A stretch of DNA of 64,000 nt. It comes from Bradyrhizobium sp. CCBAU 53340 (lineage in GTDB: Bacteria > Pseudomonadota > Alphaproteobacteria > Rhizobiales > Xanthobacteraceae). The first letter of the stretch is position 1. Every line of letters begins with the position of its first letter. Below, piece after piece: positions 36,411 to 46,460 of this stretch. The DNA lies in assembly GCF_015291645.1 (NCBI RefSeq), contig NZ_CP030055.1, positions 4,588,001 to 4,652,000 on the forward strand. The letters are read 5' to 3'. Below the pieces are notes generated by a model. It saw nothing but the letters and a program-made list of their open reading frames with translations, searched no databases and was not told where the DNA came from. A program made the translations under genes and the position numbers.

Positions 36411-36863
36411 CTAATTCCGCCGCTGCCACCGGCCCCGTTCGTCGGCCTGCCAATAGGTGACCTCAAATCCGCGCGTCTTGCAATCCGTCCAGGTGCTGCG
36501 GGCCGTCGCAAGCGCGTCCGGGTCATCGCCGTTGAACAGCAGCACCATCCGTTCATAGCCTTCCGCGTCCTCGGGCAGCGCGGCGTTGTCGACCAGGAAG
36601 CGGACATTGGCGCCGTTGGGATTGTCCGCCTCGATCGCCAGCACGATCGGCTGCTCGGCCACGTCGTTCACCCGCCATGTCGCATGCGGCAGGAAGGAAT
36701 CGTCGCGATAGGTCCACAAGTGCGCGTCGAGCGCATCGGCGCGCTCCGGCGAGGTCGACTGCACCACGACCCGCCAGCCGCGCTCGAGCGATTTCTCGAG
36801 AAGCGGCGGCAAGACGTTCTCAACCGTCATGTTTTGCAGATGGTAGAAGAGAACTTCCGTCAT
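36411..36863 (-). CDS. holC: DNA polymerase III chi subunit
   Basis: The 150-residue protein starts '[20 protein letters not shown]', with the chi-family core '[19 protein letters not shown]' and '[17 protein letters not shown]'. Chi connects the clamp loader to single-strand-binding protein. Its start overlaps the pepA stop by four bases. The pepA-holC pairing is widespread in Proteobacteria and supports the call. Confidence 0.92.
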   Translation of the reverse strand: MTEVLFYHLQNMTVENVLPPLLEKSLERGWRVVVQSTSPERADALDAHLWTYRDDSFLPHATWRVNDVAEQPIVLAIEADNPNGANVRFLVDNAALPEDAEGYERMVLLFNGDDPDALATARSTWTDCKTRGFEVTYWQADERGRWQRRN

Positions 36864-38359
36864 TTGCGCTCGTAATGATCGGCAACCAGGCGGTCGAGCA
36901 ACCGGACGCCATAGCCGCTTCCCCAGCTCTGGTTGATGTCGGTCTTGGGCGCGCCCATCGCGGTGCCGGCGATGTCGAGATGCGCCCAGGGCGTGCCGTC
37001 GACGAAGCGCTGCAGGAACTGCGCCGCGGTGATCGAGCCGCCGTGGCGGCCACCGGTGTTCTTCATGTCGGCGAACTGGGAATCGATCAGCTTGTCGTAT
37101 TCGGGGCCGAGCGGCAGGCGCCAGACCTTCTCGCCGCTCTCGATGCCGGCCGCGAGCAGGCGCTCGGCGAGCTCATCGTTGTTGGAGAACATGCCGGCAT
37201 GATCGGTGCCGAGCGCGACCACGATCGCGCCGGTCAGGGTCGCGAGGTCCACCATGAATTTCGGCTTGGTCTTCTTGGCCACGTACCAGAGCACGTCGGC
37301 CAGCACGAGGCGGCCTTCGGCGTCGGTGTTGATGATCTCGATGGTCTGGCCCGACATCGAGGTGACGATGTCGCCCGGCCGCTGCGCGTTGCCGTCGGGC
37401 ATGTTCTCGACGAGGCCGATGGCGCCGACCACATTGGCCTTGGCCTTGCGCGCGGCGAGCGCATGCATCAAGCCGACGACGCAGGCTGCTCCCCCCATGT
37501 CACCCTTCATGTCCTCCATGCTGCCGGCCGGCTTGATCGAGATGCCGCCGGTGTCGAAGCAGACGCCCTTGCCGACGAAGGCGACCGGCGCCTCGCCTTT
37601 TTTGCCGCCGTCCCAGCGCATGATCACGGTGCGGCTCGGCCGCACCGAGCCCTGGCCGACGCCGAGCAGCGCGCCCATGCCGAGCTTCTGCATCGCCTTG
37701 ACGTCGAGCACCTCGATCTTGACGCCGAGCTTGCGCAGTTGGCCGGCGCGGCGCGCGAACTCCTCGGGATACAGCACGTTCGGCGGCTCGTTGACGAGAT
37801 CGCGCGCGATGATGACGCCATCGACCACCGCACCGGCCGCGGCAAAGGCCTTCTTTGCAGCGCTGACATCGCCGACCGCGAGCGAGACATCGGCGCGCAG
37901 CGCGCCCTCCTCGCCGTCCTTCTTCTTGGTCTTGTAGCGGTCGAACTTGTAGGCGCGTAAGCGCAGGCCCGAGGCGATCGCGACCGCCTGCTCGGTGTTC
38001 ATGGCGCCATCAGGCAATTCCGCCATGATGGTCATGGCCGCGGTACCCGCCTTGAGTTTGCCGGCCGCCAGGCCGCCGAATTTGAGGAAGTCGTTGCCCT
38101 TCAGGCTCGAGGCCTTGCCGGTCCCGATCACGATCAGCCGCTCGGCCTTCACGCCTTCCGGAGCAAGGATGTCCAGGGCCGCGCCGCTTTTGCCTTTGAA
38201 TGAGGCGGCGGCCGCCGCCCGCTTCACGAGCTCGACTGCCCCGCCGAGCGCCTTGGCCGTCGCGGCACCGACCTTCAGAGCATCGTCACAGAACACGACC
38301 AGAATGCCACGGGCGGCAGGCGCCATTGGGACAAAGCCGACCTTGATGGCATCGGACAT
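36860..38359 (-). CDS. pepA: Leucyl aminopeptidase (cytosol aminopeptidase, M17)
   Basis: This 499-residue two-metal peptidase releases N-terminal residues. The catalytic C-domain carries '[16 protein letters not shown]', the family signature '[12 protein letters not shown]' and '[13 protein letters not shown]', all with metal ligands and the active-site lysine/arginine. ATG 38359 with GGAG 8 bases upstream fits better than the open frame to 38398. First gene of a pepA-holC unit, divergent from lptF. Confidence 0.96.
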   Translation of the reverse strand: MSDAIKVGFVPMAPAARGILVVFCDDALKVGAATAKALGGAVELVKRAAAAASFKGKSGAALDILAPEGVKAERLIVIGTGKASSLKGNDFLKFGGLAAGKLKAGTAAMTIMAELPDGAMNTEQAVAIASGLRLRAYKFDRYKTKKKDGEEGALRADVSLAVGDVSAAKKAFAAAGAVVDGVIIARDLVNEPPNVLYPEEFARRAGQLRKLGVKIEVLDVKAMQKLGMGALLGVGQGSVRPSRTVIMRWDGGKKGEAPVAFVGKGVCFDTGGISIKPAGSMEDMKGDMGGAACVVGLMHALAARKAKANVVGAIGLVENMPDGNAQRPGDIVTSMSGQTIEIINTDAEGRLVLADVLWYVAKKTKPKFMVDLATLTGAIVVALGTDHAGMFSNNDELAERLLAAGIESGEKVWRLPLGPEYDKLIDSQFADMKNTGGRHGGSITAAQFLQRFVDGTPWAHLDIAGTAMGAPKTDINQSWGSGYGVRLLDRLVADHYERK

Positions 38360-38698
38360 GGGTAACTCCTCGAAAACATGGATCTTTTTGCCGGCCAACC
38401 GACACGGCCGCAGGCCGGAGCTGAACGGCGATTCACTCGTCGCTCCCCACTATGGGCGAGATCAGCTGTCGCTGCCAAGCACCGCCCGTGGCCGGGAGGT
38501 CACATTGAGGGAAATATTAACCATAGGGTGAGGGTGCCTTGGGTCAGCCATTTTGTTGACGGATCAAAGGGATGGTAGTGAGAAAGTAAGCCTCCGGAAG
38601 AGGTGATTGGCCGGCCTTGGGGATCCCTGTCAGGGATTGGTCGGAGAGCCCGGCTTCCGGTGCGCGTTGGGGACTTGGTGGGATTCGTGCGGTAGCGC
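38360..38698. other. Divergent promoter region between pepA and lptF
   Basis: 339 bases without a supported gene. Contains a small perfect hairpin ATCCCT-GTC-AGGGAT (38623-38637) in what would be the lptF leader, and TTGA-N4-TCAA near 38553. The latter's spacing is wrong for an FNR box. Otherwise nothing recognised. Confidence 0.4.
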
Positions 38699-39868
38699 AT
38701 GGGGTCGATCGACAGGTATATTTTCCGCACGACGCTGGCGTCGTTTGCGCTGGTCCTGGTCAGCCTCACCGGCGTGATCTGGATTACGCAGGCGTTGCGC
38801 GGTATCGACCTGATGACGAGCCAGGGTCAGACCATCATGACCTTCCTCGGCATCACCAGCCTCGTGATCCCCGCGCTGGTGCTGATCATCTCGCCGATCG
38901 CGCTGATGATCGCGATCTCGCACACGCTGAACAAGCTCGCGACCGATTCCGAGATCATCGTGATGAATGCCGCCGGCTTCTCGCCGTTCCGGCTGTTCTA
39001 CCCGTTCTTCTACGCCACCTGCGTGGTGGGGCTGCTGGTCGCCTTCATCGCGGCGTATCTGGCGCCCGACGGCATGCGGCGGATCAAGCAGTGGGACGCC
39101 GAAATCACCGCCGATGTGCTCACCAACATCCTGCAGCCGGGCCGCTTCGCCCAGCTCGACAAGAATCTCACGATCCGGATTCGCGAGCGGCTGCCCGGCG
39201 GCATCCTCGCCGGCATCTTCATCGACGACCGCCGCGATCCGAACGAGCGCGTCTCGATCGTCGCCGAGCATGGCGAGGTGGTGAAGAACGAGAACGGCTC
39301 GTTCCTGGTGCTCAAGGACGGCAATCTGCAGCGCTTCGAGGCCGGCAAGCGTGACCCTGCGCTGGTGGCGTTCGGCCGCTACGGCTTCGACATGTCGAAG
39401 TTCGGCAACCAGGGCCACGACGTCACGCTCGGCATTCGCGAACGCTATCTGTGGGAGCTGTTCTCGCCGTCCGAGGACGACCCTGTCTACAAGCAGATTC
39501 CCGGGCAATTCCGCTCGGCCCTGCATGACAGCCTGCTCGCGCCGATCTATCCCTTCGCCTTCGCGGTGCTGACCTTCGCTTTCCTCGGCGCGCCGCGCAC
39601 CACCCGCCAGAGCCGCAACTTCTCGATCGGCGGCTCGGTGCTCGCCGTGTTCGGCCTGCGCATGGCGGGATTTGCCTGCTCGGTGATGGCCGTGAAATCG
39701 CCCGGTCCGGTGCTGTTTCAATACGTGATGGTTCTGGGCGCGATCGGCGTCGGGCTGTGGATGATCATCGGCGGCATCGTGGTCGAGCCGCCTGCCGGCC
39801 TGATGGAAGCGATCAACAGATCGAACGCGCGGATCGCGCGGCTGCTCGGACGGCCGGCCGCCGCATGA
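38699..39868 (+). CDS. lptF: LPS export ABC transporter permease LptF
   Basis: This 389-residue inner-membrane half of the LptB2FG lipopolysaccharide extractor belongs to the YjgP/YjgQ family. The N-terminus 'MGSIDRYIFRTTLASFALVL' carries the first span and a coupling helix follows. A large periplasmic beta-jellyroll sits at about 120-265, then three more spans. The 3' end overlaps lptG by ATGA. It leads an operon for LPS export, outer-membrane folding and unrelated housekeeping enzymes. Confidence 0.92.
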   Translation: MGSIDRYIFRTTLASFALVLVSLTGVIWITQALRGIDLMTSQGQTIMTFLGITSLVIPALVLIISPIALMIAISHTLNKLATDSEIIVMNAAGFSPFRLFYPFFYATCVVGLLVAFIAAYLAPDGMRRIKQWDAEITADVLTNILQPGRFAQLDKNLTIRIRERLPGGILAGIFIDDRRDPNERVSIVAEHGEVVKNENGSFLVLKDGNLQRFEAGKRDPALVAFGRYGFDMSKFGNQGHDVTLGIRERYLWELFSPSEDDPVYKQIPGQFRSALHDSLLAPIYPFAFAVLTFAFLGAPRTTRQSRNFSIGGSVLAVFGLRMAGFACSVMAVKSPGPVLFQYVMVLGAIGVGLWMIIGGIVVEPPAGLMEAINRSNARIARLLGRPAAA

Positions 39869-40962
39869 GCATGCTCACCAACACGCTCGGGCGCTATTTC
39901 GCCGGCCGCTTCGTGGTCGCCGCACTCGGCGTGTTCGCGGGCATCTTCCTGCTGCTCGTGCTGGTCGATTACATCGAGATGGTGCGCAAGACCTCAGGGC
40001 TTGCGTCCGCCTCCGCGATCATGGTGGCCGAGACCTCGCTGTTCCGGGTGCCGCAGCTCTTGGAGAAGCTGACGCCGTTCTGCATGCTGATCGGCGCCAT
40101 GACCTGCTATCTCGCCCTCTCCCGCCGGCTCGAGCTCGTGGTGGCGCGCGCCGCCGGCATCTCGGCCTGGCAGTTCATCTCCCCGGCGCTCGGCAGCGCG
40201 CTCCTGATCGGCGTGATCGCCACCGCCGTCTACAATCCGATGTCGGCTAACTTGCGCGAGCTCTCCAAGCGCATGGAGGCCGAGCTGTTCGGCTCGGCGC
40301 CCGGCGGCGGCATCCAGGACGCATCCGGCTTCTGGCTCAACCAGGTGACCAGCGACGGCCAGACCATCATCAACGCGGCGCGCAGCGAGCAGCAAGGTGT
40401 CCGGCTGACCGGGCTCACGCTGTTCCGGTTTGATACAGAGCAGCATTTCAGGGAGCGGATCGAGGCGCGCGAGGCGACGCTCGAAGCCGGTCGTTGGCTG
40501 TTCAAGGGTGTACGCCGCTTCTCGCTGGACTCCCCGCCGGTCGACCAGGCGAGCCTGGAGATTCCGACGACGCTGACCGAAGCGCAGGTTCGCAACAGCT
40601 TTTCCACACCCGAGACTGTGTCCTTTTGGCAACTACCGAGCTACATCCGCTCCTCCGAGAGCTCGGGGTTCGCGACAGCGGGATATCGACTCCAGTATCA
40701 CAAGCTGCTGGCACAGCCGTTTTTGCTCGCCGCCATGGTGATGCTCGCGGCTTCCGTGTCGCTGCGCTTCTTCCGGATGGGTGGCGTACAGAAGATGGTT
40801 TTGAGTGGCGTGGGCGCAGGCTTTCTGCTCTACGTTCTGTCGAAAGTGACTGAAGACTTGAGCAAGGCTGAGTTGATGCATCCGATCGCTGCGGCGTGGT
40901 TGCCCGTGGTGGTGGGCGGCCTCACCGGCTTTTTGGCCTTGCTGTATCAGGAGGACGGATAG
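39865..40962 (+). CDS. lptG: LPS export ABC transporter permease LptG
   Basis: 365 residues, same fold as LptF. The start 'MLTNTLGRYFAGRFVVAALG' and the coupling helix 'LPQLLEKLTPFCMLIGAMTC' match LptG. A periplasmic domain (about 125-270) and a C-terminal set of three spans follow. ATG 39865 overlaps the lptF stop; its own stop overlaps the GTG start of lptD (TAGTG). Coupling along lptF-lptG-lptD therefore looks tight. Confidence 0.92.
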   Translation: MSMLTNTLGRYFAGRFVVAALGVFAGIFLLLVLVDYIEMVRKTSGLASASAIMVAETSLFRVPQLLEKLTPFCMLIGAMTCYLALSRRLELVVARAAGISAWQFISPALGSALLIGVIATAVYNPMSANLRELSKRMEAELFGSAPGGGIQDASGFWLNQVTSDGQTIINAARSEQQGVRLTGLTLFRFDTEQHFRERIEAREATLEAGRWLFKGVRRFSLDSPPVDQASLEIPTTLTEAQVRNSFSTPETVSFWQLPSYIRSSESSGFATAGYRLQYHKLLAQPFLLAAMVMLAASVSLRFFRMGGVQKMVLSGVGAGFLLYVLSKVTEDLSKAELMHPIAAAWLPVVVGGLTGFLALLYQEDG

Positions 40963-43451
40963 TGACGGCCGTCCGCCGAGGACATCTGGCTGGCTGGGCG
41001 CCGCGCACCCTGGTGCGCGCGAACGCAGGTGGCTTGTCCATTCGCAAGCTCGTGCTGGCCGTCGTCGCTGTCGCCTCGTTCGCCGGCATGATCGATCTTG
41101 CCGCGGTGGCGCCTGCCGCCGCCCAGAGCTTCACCTACAATCCGCGGCCGCCACGTCCGACGCCGCCGAAGGCCGCCAATGACGGGCAGATGCTCGTGCA
41201 GGCGACCGAGGTCGATTACGACTACAACAATTCGCGCGTCTCCGCGGTCGGCAACGTCCAGCTGTTCTACAACGGGACCAGCGTCGAGGCCGACCGGGTC
41301 ATTTACGACCAGAAGACCAAGCGGCTCCATGCCGAAGGCAACATCCGCATGACGGATGCCGACGGCAAGATCACCTATGCCGAGATCCTCGATCTCTCCG
41401 ACGACTACCGCGACGGTTTCGTCGATTCGCTGCGCGTCGACACCGCCGACCAGACCCGCATGGCTGCGACCCGCGCCGACCGCTCCAGCGGCAATTACAC
41501 GGTGTTCGAGAATGGCGTCTACACCGCCTGCGCGCCGTGTAAGGACGATCCGAAGAAGCCGCCGCTCTGGCAGGTCAAGGGTGCCCGCATCATCCACGAC
41601 CAGCAGGAGAAGATGCTGTATTTCGAGACGGCGCAGCTCGAATTCTTCGGCGTGCCGCTCGCCTACATGCCCTATTTCTCGACGCCGGACCCGACCGTGA
41701 AGCGCAAGACCGGCTTCCTGATGCCGGGCTTCACCTCCTACACGGCGTTCGGCTACGGCGTCGAAGTTCCGTTCTACTGGGCGATCGCGCCCGACATGGA
41801 CGCGACCTTCAGCCCGCGCATCACCTCCAAGCAGGGCGTGCTGTTCCAGGCCGAATTCCGCCAGCGCCTGATGGACGGCGCCTACCAGGTCCGCGTCTAT
41901 GGCATCGACCAGCTCAATCCCGGCAACTTCGCCGGCCTGCCGGGCGATCGCCAGTTCCGCGGCGGCGTCGAGACCAAGGGCCAGTTTGCGCTCAACGACA
42001 AATGGGTTTGGGGCTGGGACGGCGTCCTGCTCTCCGACTATTACTTCATGTCGGACTATCGCCTGTCGGCCTATCGCGACCCGCTCGGCTCGTTCCTGAA
42101 CCTGCCGACGGATGCGCTGTCGCAGCTCTATCTGACCGGCGTCGGCAACCGCAGCTTCTTCGACGCGCGGACGATGTACTGGCTGAGCTTCTCGGGTAAC
42201 CAGCAGCAGGTCCCGGTCGTCTATCCCGTGATCGACTACTCGAACGTGCTCAACTATCCGATCTTCGGCGGCGAGGTCTCCTACAAGACCAACTTCATCA
42301 ACCTAACGCGTAATGATGCGGCGTTCGATCCGATCACAACGACCTCCAACACCTCCGGCCTCTGCACAATCCTGTCGGCCGACCCCGGTGCACGCAGCAT
42401 GCCGAATGGATGTCTGTTGCGCGGCGTCCCCGGCACCTACACCCGCCTGACGGCGGAGGCGCAGTGGCGCAAGTCTTACACCGACCCGTTCGGCGAGATC
42501 TGGACGCCGTTCGCGATCCTGCGTGCCGACGCGATCAACGCCGACATCTCCAACCAGCCGGGCGTGTCGAACTACCTGCCCGTCGGCGACACCCAGGCGT
42601 TCCGCCTGATGCCGACCGTCGGCCTCGAATACCGCTATCCCTTCATCAACGTTCAGCCCTGGGGCTCGACCACGATCGAGCCGATCGCGCAGCTCATCAT
42701 CCGCCCGAACGAGACCTATGCCGGCAAGCTTCCGAACGAAGACGCCCAGAGCATGGTATTCGACACCACGAACCTGTTCAGCGTCGACAAGTTCTCCGGC
42801 TACGACCGCGTCGAAGGCGGCGGGCGCGCCAATGTCGGCGTGCAGGCGACCACGCAGTTCGACAAGGGCGGCGCCGTCAAGGTGCTGTTCGGCCAGTCCT
42901 ACCAGCTGTTCGGCCTGAACTCCTACGCGGTGCAGGATACCATCAACACCGGCCTGGATTCCGGCCTCGACAAGCCGCGCTCCGACTACGTCGCCAGCGC
43001 CGCCTATTCGCCGAACAGCACCTATACGTTCAGCGTCCGCTCCCGCATGGACGAGCAGACCTGGAACATCCAGCGCTTCGAGGCGGAAGGCCGCGCCAAC
43101 TTCAATCGCTGGTCGGTCAGCATGATGTACGGCAATTACGCGGCGCAGCCGGAGCTCGGCTATCTGACCCGCCGCGAGGGCATCCTGACCTCGGGCTCGA
43201 TCAAGGTCGCCACCAATTGGGTGGTGACGGGCTCGGCGCGCTGGGACCTCGAAGCCAACAAGATCAACCAATATGTGCTCGGCGCCGGCTATGTCGACGA
43301 TTGCTTCGTGCTGGCGGCGAACTATGTAACTTCGTATAGCTATTCTGCGGGCACCACGCCGCCCGTGCTGAGCCACGCGTTCATGTTCCAGATCGGCCTG
43401 CGCACGCTGGCGACCTCGACTGGGTCCAGCAGTTCCGCCGGCATCCAGTGA
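40962..43451 (+). CDS. lptD: LPS-assembly outer-membrane protein LptD
   Basis: The 829-residue precursor has a long basic leader and a signal core ('KLVLAVVAVASFAGMIDLA', cut near 'APAAAQ'). The OstA/LptA-like jellyroll runs from about 75 to 210 ('LVQATEVDYDYNNSRVSAVG', 'LHAEGNIRMTDADGKITY'), and then a 26-strand-type barrel. Cysteine pairs (CAPC, and two in the mid-barrel region) may form the disulfides the family needs. The GTG at 40962 has GGAGG 9 bases upstream and overlaps the lptG stop. Confidence 0.93.
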   Translation: MTAVRRGHLAGWAPRTLVRANAGGLSIRKLVLAVVAVASFAGMIDLAAVAPAAAQSFTYNPRPPRPTPPKAANDGQMLVQATEVDYDYNNSRVSAVGNVQLFYNGTSVEADRVIYDQKTKRLHAEGNIRMTDADGKITYAEILDLSDDYRDGFVDSLRVDTADQTRMAATRADRSSGNYTVFENGVYTACAPCKDDPKKPPLWQVKGARIIHDQQEKMLYFETAQLEFFGVPLAYMPYFSTPDPTVKRKTGFLMPGFTSYTAFGYGVEVPFYWAIAPDMDATFSPRITSKQGVLFQAEFRQRLMDGAYQVRVYGIDQLNPGNFAGLPGDRQFRGGVETKGQFALNDKWVWGWDGVLLSDYYFMSDYRLSAYRDPLGSFLNLPTDALSQLYLTGVGNRSFFDARTMYWLSFSGNQQQVPVVYPVIDYSNVLNYPIFGGEVSYKTNFINLTRNDAAFDPITTTSNTSGLCTILSADPGARSMPNGCLLRGVPGTYTRLTAEAQWRKSYTDPFGEIWTPFAILRADAINADISNQPGVSNYLPVGDTQAFRLMPTVGLEYRYPFINVQPWGSTTIEPIAQLIIRPNETYAGKLPNEDAQSMVFDTTNLFSVDKFSGYDRVEGGGRANVGVQATTQFDKGGAVKVLFGQSYQLFGLNSYAVQDTINTGLDSGLDKPRSDYVASAAYSPNSTYTFSVRSRMDEQTWNIQRFEAEGRANFNRWSVSMMYGNYAAQPELGYLTRREGILTSGSIKVATNWVVTGSARWDLEANKINQYVLGAGYVDDCFVLAANYVTSYSYSAGTTPPVLSHAFMFQIGLRTLATSTGSSSSAGIQ

Positions 43452-43505
43452 ACCCGTCCAAAATGCCGGCCGCGCGCTCCCGATCGCAGGATCACCTCGG
43501 CTGAG

Positions 43506-44453
43506 ATGCGAGCGACAACCATGACGACCCCATTGCCTGTCTTCCGCCTGCCCCTTCTCGTCCTCGGTGCCGTCCTGGTTCTGGCCGGCGCACCGGCCCG
43601 TGCGCAGAACATCGTCGTCATGGTCAACGGCGATCCGATCACCGATTTCGACATCGAGCAGCGCTCCAAGCTCGACCAGCTGACGACGCAGAAGACGCCG
43701 GGCCGTCAGGAGGTCATCAACGAGCTGATCGACGACAAGATCAAGATGAAGGAAGGCAAGAAATACGGCGTCGACCCCGGCGTCTCCGACATCAACCAGT
43801 CCTACGAGGGCATGGCGCAGCGCATGCGCATCTCGCCCGAGCAGCTCACCAAGTCGCTCGAGACCAAAGGCGTGCGTCCCGAAACGCTGAAGGGACGCAT
43901 GAAGTCCGAGATGGTCTGGACCAGCCTCGTGCGCGGCCGTTACAAGGAGAAGCTGATCGTCGGCGAGAAGGACGTCGCCGACAAGGTGCGGGCCGAAGGC
44001 AACGAGAAGCTCCAGATCGAGGGCACCGAATACAAAATGCAGCCGATCGTGTTGATCGTGCCGCGCGGCTCGTCCTCGGCCTTCCAGGAGACGCGCATGA
44101 AGGAAGCCGAGAGCTATCGTCAGCGCGTCACGAGCTGCGACGAAGCCAATTCGCTGTTCCGCTCGACGCCGAACGCCACCATCCGCGAGAGTGTCACCAA
44201 GACCACCGCTGACCTGCCGGAAGCTTTGCGCAAGGTGCTCGACGACACTCCGATCGGCCATTTGACCGCCCCGGAAGTGACCAAGGCCGGCATCGAGATG
44301 GTGGTGCTGTGCGGGCGCAAGCCGACCCTGATCGATACGCCGAAGAAGCGCGAGATCCGCGAGAAGATGTATCAGGAGAAGTACGAGAAGACCCAGAAGG
44401 CCTATCTCGACGAGCTTCGCAAAGCGGCGATGATCGAATATCGCAACCGCTGA
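43506..44453 (+). CDS. SurA-like periplasmic chaperone/peptidyl-prolyl isomerase
   Basis: 315 residues with a signal peptide ('LLVLGAVLVLAGAPARAQ'). A SurA N-domain follows ('VVMVNGDPITDFDIEQRSKL' and 'EVINELIDDKIKMKEGKKYG'), then a parvulin-type region ('GHLTAPEVTKAGIEMVVLCG'). It escorts outer-membrane proteins such as LptD, its neighbour. It is shorter than E. coli SurA (428) and has at most one isomerase domain. The ATG at 43506 or 43521 may be used. Stop and pdxA start share bases (TGATG). Confidence 0.87.
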   Translation: MRATTMTTPLPVFRLPLLVLGAVLVLAGAPARAQNIVVMVNGDPITDFDIEQRSKLDQLTTQKTPGRQEVINELIDDKIKMKEGKKYGVDPGVSDINQSYEGMAQRMRISPEQLTKSLETKGVRPETLKGRMKSEMVWTSLVRGRYKEKLIVGEKDVADKVRAEGNEKLQIEGTEYKMQPIVLIVPRGSSSAFQETRMKEAESYRQRVTSCDEANSLFRSTPNATIRESVTKTTADLPEALRKVLDDTPIGHLTAPEVTKAGIEMVVLCGRKPTLIDTPKKREIREKMYQEKYEKTQKAYLDELRKAAMIEYRNR

Positions 44454-45478
44454 TGGCGACCTTTCCCGCAAAGCCCCTCGCGCTCACGCTCGGAGAGCCC
44501 GCCGGCATCGGCCCCGACATCACCATCGCAGCCTGGCTGAGGCGCCGCGAACTTGACCTGCCCGCCTTCTACCTGCTCGGCGACGAAGCCCTGATCGCGC
44601 AGCGCGCCAAGGTGCTCGGACAGGCGCTCGGCGCTGACGTCAGGACCGCCTCGGTCAACCCTGGCGAGGCTGAGGCGGCCTTCGCAGACGCCCTGCCCGT
44701 GGTCGCGACCGGCGAGCGGGCGACCGCCAGCCCCGGCAAGCCTGATGCATCGAGCGCACCCGCGGCGCTCGCCTCGATCCGCCAGGCCGTCAGCGACGTG
44801 CGCGCAGGGCTCGCCAGCGCCGTCGTCACCAACCCGATCGCCAAGAGCGTGCTCTACCGCGCTGGCTTCCGCCATCCCGGCCACACCGAATTTCTCGCCG
44901 AGCTCGCCGCCATTGACGGCCGCGTGCCGCAGCCGGTCATGATGCTGTGGTCGCCGCGGCTCGCCGTCGTGCCGGTGACCATCCACGTGTCCCTGCGGGA
45001 TGCCCTCACCCAGCTCACCAGCGACCTCATCGTCTCCACCGTGCGCATCGTCGCGACCGAGCTCTCGTCGCACTTCGGCATTGCGCGGCCGCGCATCGCG
45101 ATATCAGGGCTCAATCCACATGCCGGCGAGGACGGCTCGCTCGGCCATGAGGAGCAGACCGTGATCGCGCCGGCGCTCAAAGTCCTGCGCAACGACGGCA
45201 TCGACGCCAGGGGACCGCTGCCCGCCGACACCATGTTCCACGAAGCTGCGCGCAGCACCTATGACTGCGCGGTCTGCATGTATCACGACCAGGCGCTGAT
45301 CCCGATCAAGACGGTGGCATTCGACGATGCCGTCAACGTCACGCTCGGCCTGCCCTTCATCCGCACCTCGCCCGATCACGGCACCGCCTTCGACATTGCC
45401 GGCACCGGCAAGGCCAATCCGGCGAGCCTGATCGCTGCCCTGAAGCTCGCCAGCCGCATGGCGGCTGCAAACAGCTGA
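44453..45478 (+). CDS. pdxA: 4-hydroxythreonine-4-phosphate dehydrogenase
   Basis: Pyridoxal phosphate synthesis by the DXP-dependent route. The 341 residues start '[16 protein letters not shown]'. They contain metal-ligand histidines in '[13 protein letters not shown]', the '[17 protein letters not shown]' block and '[18 protein letters not shown]', all diagnostic. Joined to surA and rsmA by TGATG overlaps on both sides. The order surA-pdxA-rsmA is shared with enteric bacteria. Confidence 0.96.
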   Translation: MATFPAKPLALTLGEPAGIGPDITIAAWLRRRELDLPAFYLLGDEALIAQRAKVLGQALGADVRTASVNPGEAEAAFADALPVVATGERATASPGKPDASSAPAALASIRQAVSDVRAGLASAVVTNPIAKSVLYRAGFRHPGHTEFLAELAAIDGRVPQPVMMLWSPRLAVVPVTIHVSLRDALTQLTSDLIVSTVRIVATELSSHFGIARPRIAISGLNPHAGEDGSLGHEEQTVIAPALKVLRNDGIDARGPLPADTMFHEAARSTYDCAVCMYHDQALIPIKTVAFDDAVNVTLGLPFIRTSPDHGTAFDIAGTGKANPASLIAALKLASRMAAANS

Positions 45479-46332
45479 TGAGCGCGATCGACGACCTCCC
45501 GCCGCTTCGCGAGGTCATTCGCCAGCATGCGCTGTCGGCGCGCAAATCGCTGGGCCAGAACTTTCTGCTCGATCTCAATCTCACCGCGCGTATCGCCCGC
45601 GCGGCCGCGCCACTCGACCAGAGCACCATCGTCGAGATCGGCCCCGGTCCCGGCGGACTGACCCGCGCGCTGCTCGCGCTCGGCGCCAGACGCGTGATAG
45701 CGATCGAGCACGACGAGCGCGCGATCCCGGCGCTGAATGATATTTCCGCGCGCTATCCTGACAGGCTCGAGATTGTGCATGGCGACGCCATGACCTTCGA
45801 TCCGCGACCGCTGCTCGCAGGCGAACGCGCCAAGATCGTCGCCAACCTGCCCTACAACATTGCGACCCAGCTCCTGATCAACTGGCTGACCGTCGAGCCC
45901 TGGCCGCCCTGGTTCGACATGATGGTCCTGATGTTTCAGCGCGAGGTCGGCGAACGCATCGTCGCACGCGAGGACGAGGAGGCCTATGGTCGTCTCGGCG
46001 TGCTCGCCAACTGGCGCTGCGAGACCAAGATCCTGTTCGACATCTCGCCCTCCGCCTTCGTGCCGCCGCCGAAGGTCACCTCCTCCGTCGTGCGCCTGGT
46101 GCCGCGCGCCGAGCCGCTGCCCTGCGATCGCAGGCTGCTCGAACAGGTCGCGGCCGCCGCCTTCGGCCAGCGCCGAAAGATGCTGCGCCAGAGCCTGAAA
46201 TCGCTCGGTGTCGATCCGGCGCGACTGGCACAAGCCGCCGGCGTCGATGCGACGCGGCGCGCCGAGACCATTCCGATCTCAGGCTTTGTTGCCATGGCCC
46301 GTGAATTGGCAGATATACGCAGCGAAGCGTGA
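45478..46332 (+). CDS. rsmA: 16S rRNA dimethyladenosine transferase
   Basis: Dimethylates two adjacent adenines near the 3' end of 16S rRNA. The 284 residues have '[16 protein letters not shown]', the SAM loop '[15 protein letters not shown]', the acidic '[11 protein letters not shown]' and the catalytic '[11 protein letters not shown]'. A C-terminal helical domain ends near 280. Last gene of the lpt-surA-pdxA-rsmA run; a palindromic repeat follows at once. Confidence 0.97.
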   Translation: MSAIDDLPPLREVIRQHALSARKSLGQNFLLDLNLTARIARAAAPLDQSTIVEIGPGPGGLTRALLALGARRVIAIEHDERAIPALNDISARYPDRLEIVHGDAMTFDPRPLLAGERAKIVANLPYNIATQLLINWLTVEPWPPWFDMMVLMFQREVGERIVAREDEEAYGRLGVLANWRCETKILFDISPSAFVPPPKVTSSVVRLVPRAEPLPCDRRLLEQVAAAAFGQRRKMLRQSLKSLGVDPARLAQAAGVDATRRAETIPISGFVAMARELADIRSEA

Positions 46333-46334
46333 CA

Positions 46335-46404
46335 AAGCATGATCCGCACCCGAAGGGCCGCGTTAGCGCGAAGTGCGAAGCGGTTTTCCGACGAGATCAT
46401 GCTT
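46335..46404. repeat. Dispersed palindromic repeat, longest copy
   Basis: Perfect 10-base ends AAGCATGATC/GATCATGCTT enclose AAGTGCGAAGCGGTTTTCCG and an inserted G+C-rich stretch. Related copies lie at 56561-56603 (full) and at 7933-7961 and 57643-57656 (partial). All are intergenic; this one follows rsmA and could end its transcript. Confidence 0.65.
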
Positions 46405-46460
46405 AATTGACAAAACCAAAGCGCGATCACCGCGCTTTGGTGAATTCCGGAGGAAAGAAA

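Noticed and set aside
38553..38564. FNR/FixK box before lptF
   Set aside because: TTGA and TCAA are 4 bases apart; FNR/FixK sites need 6.
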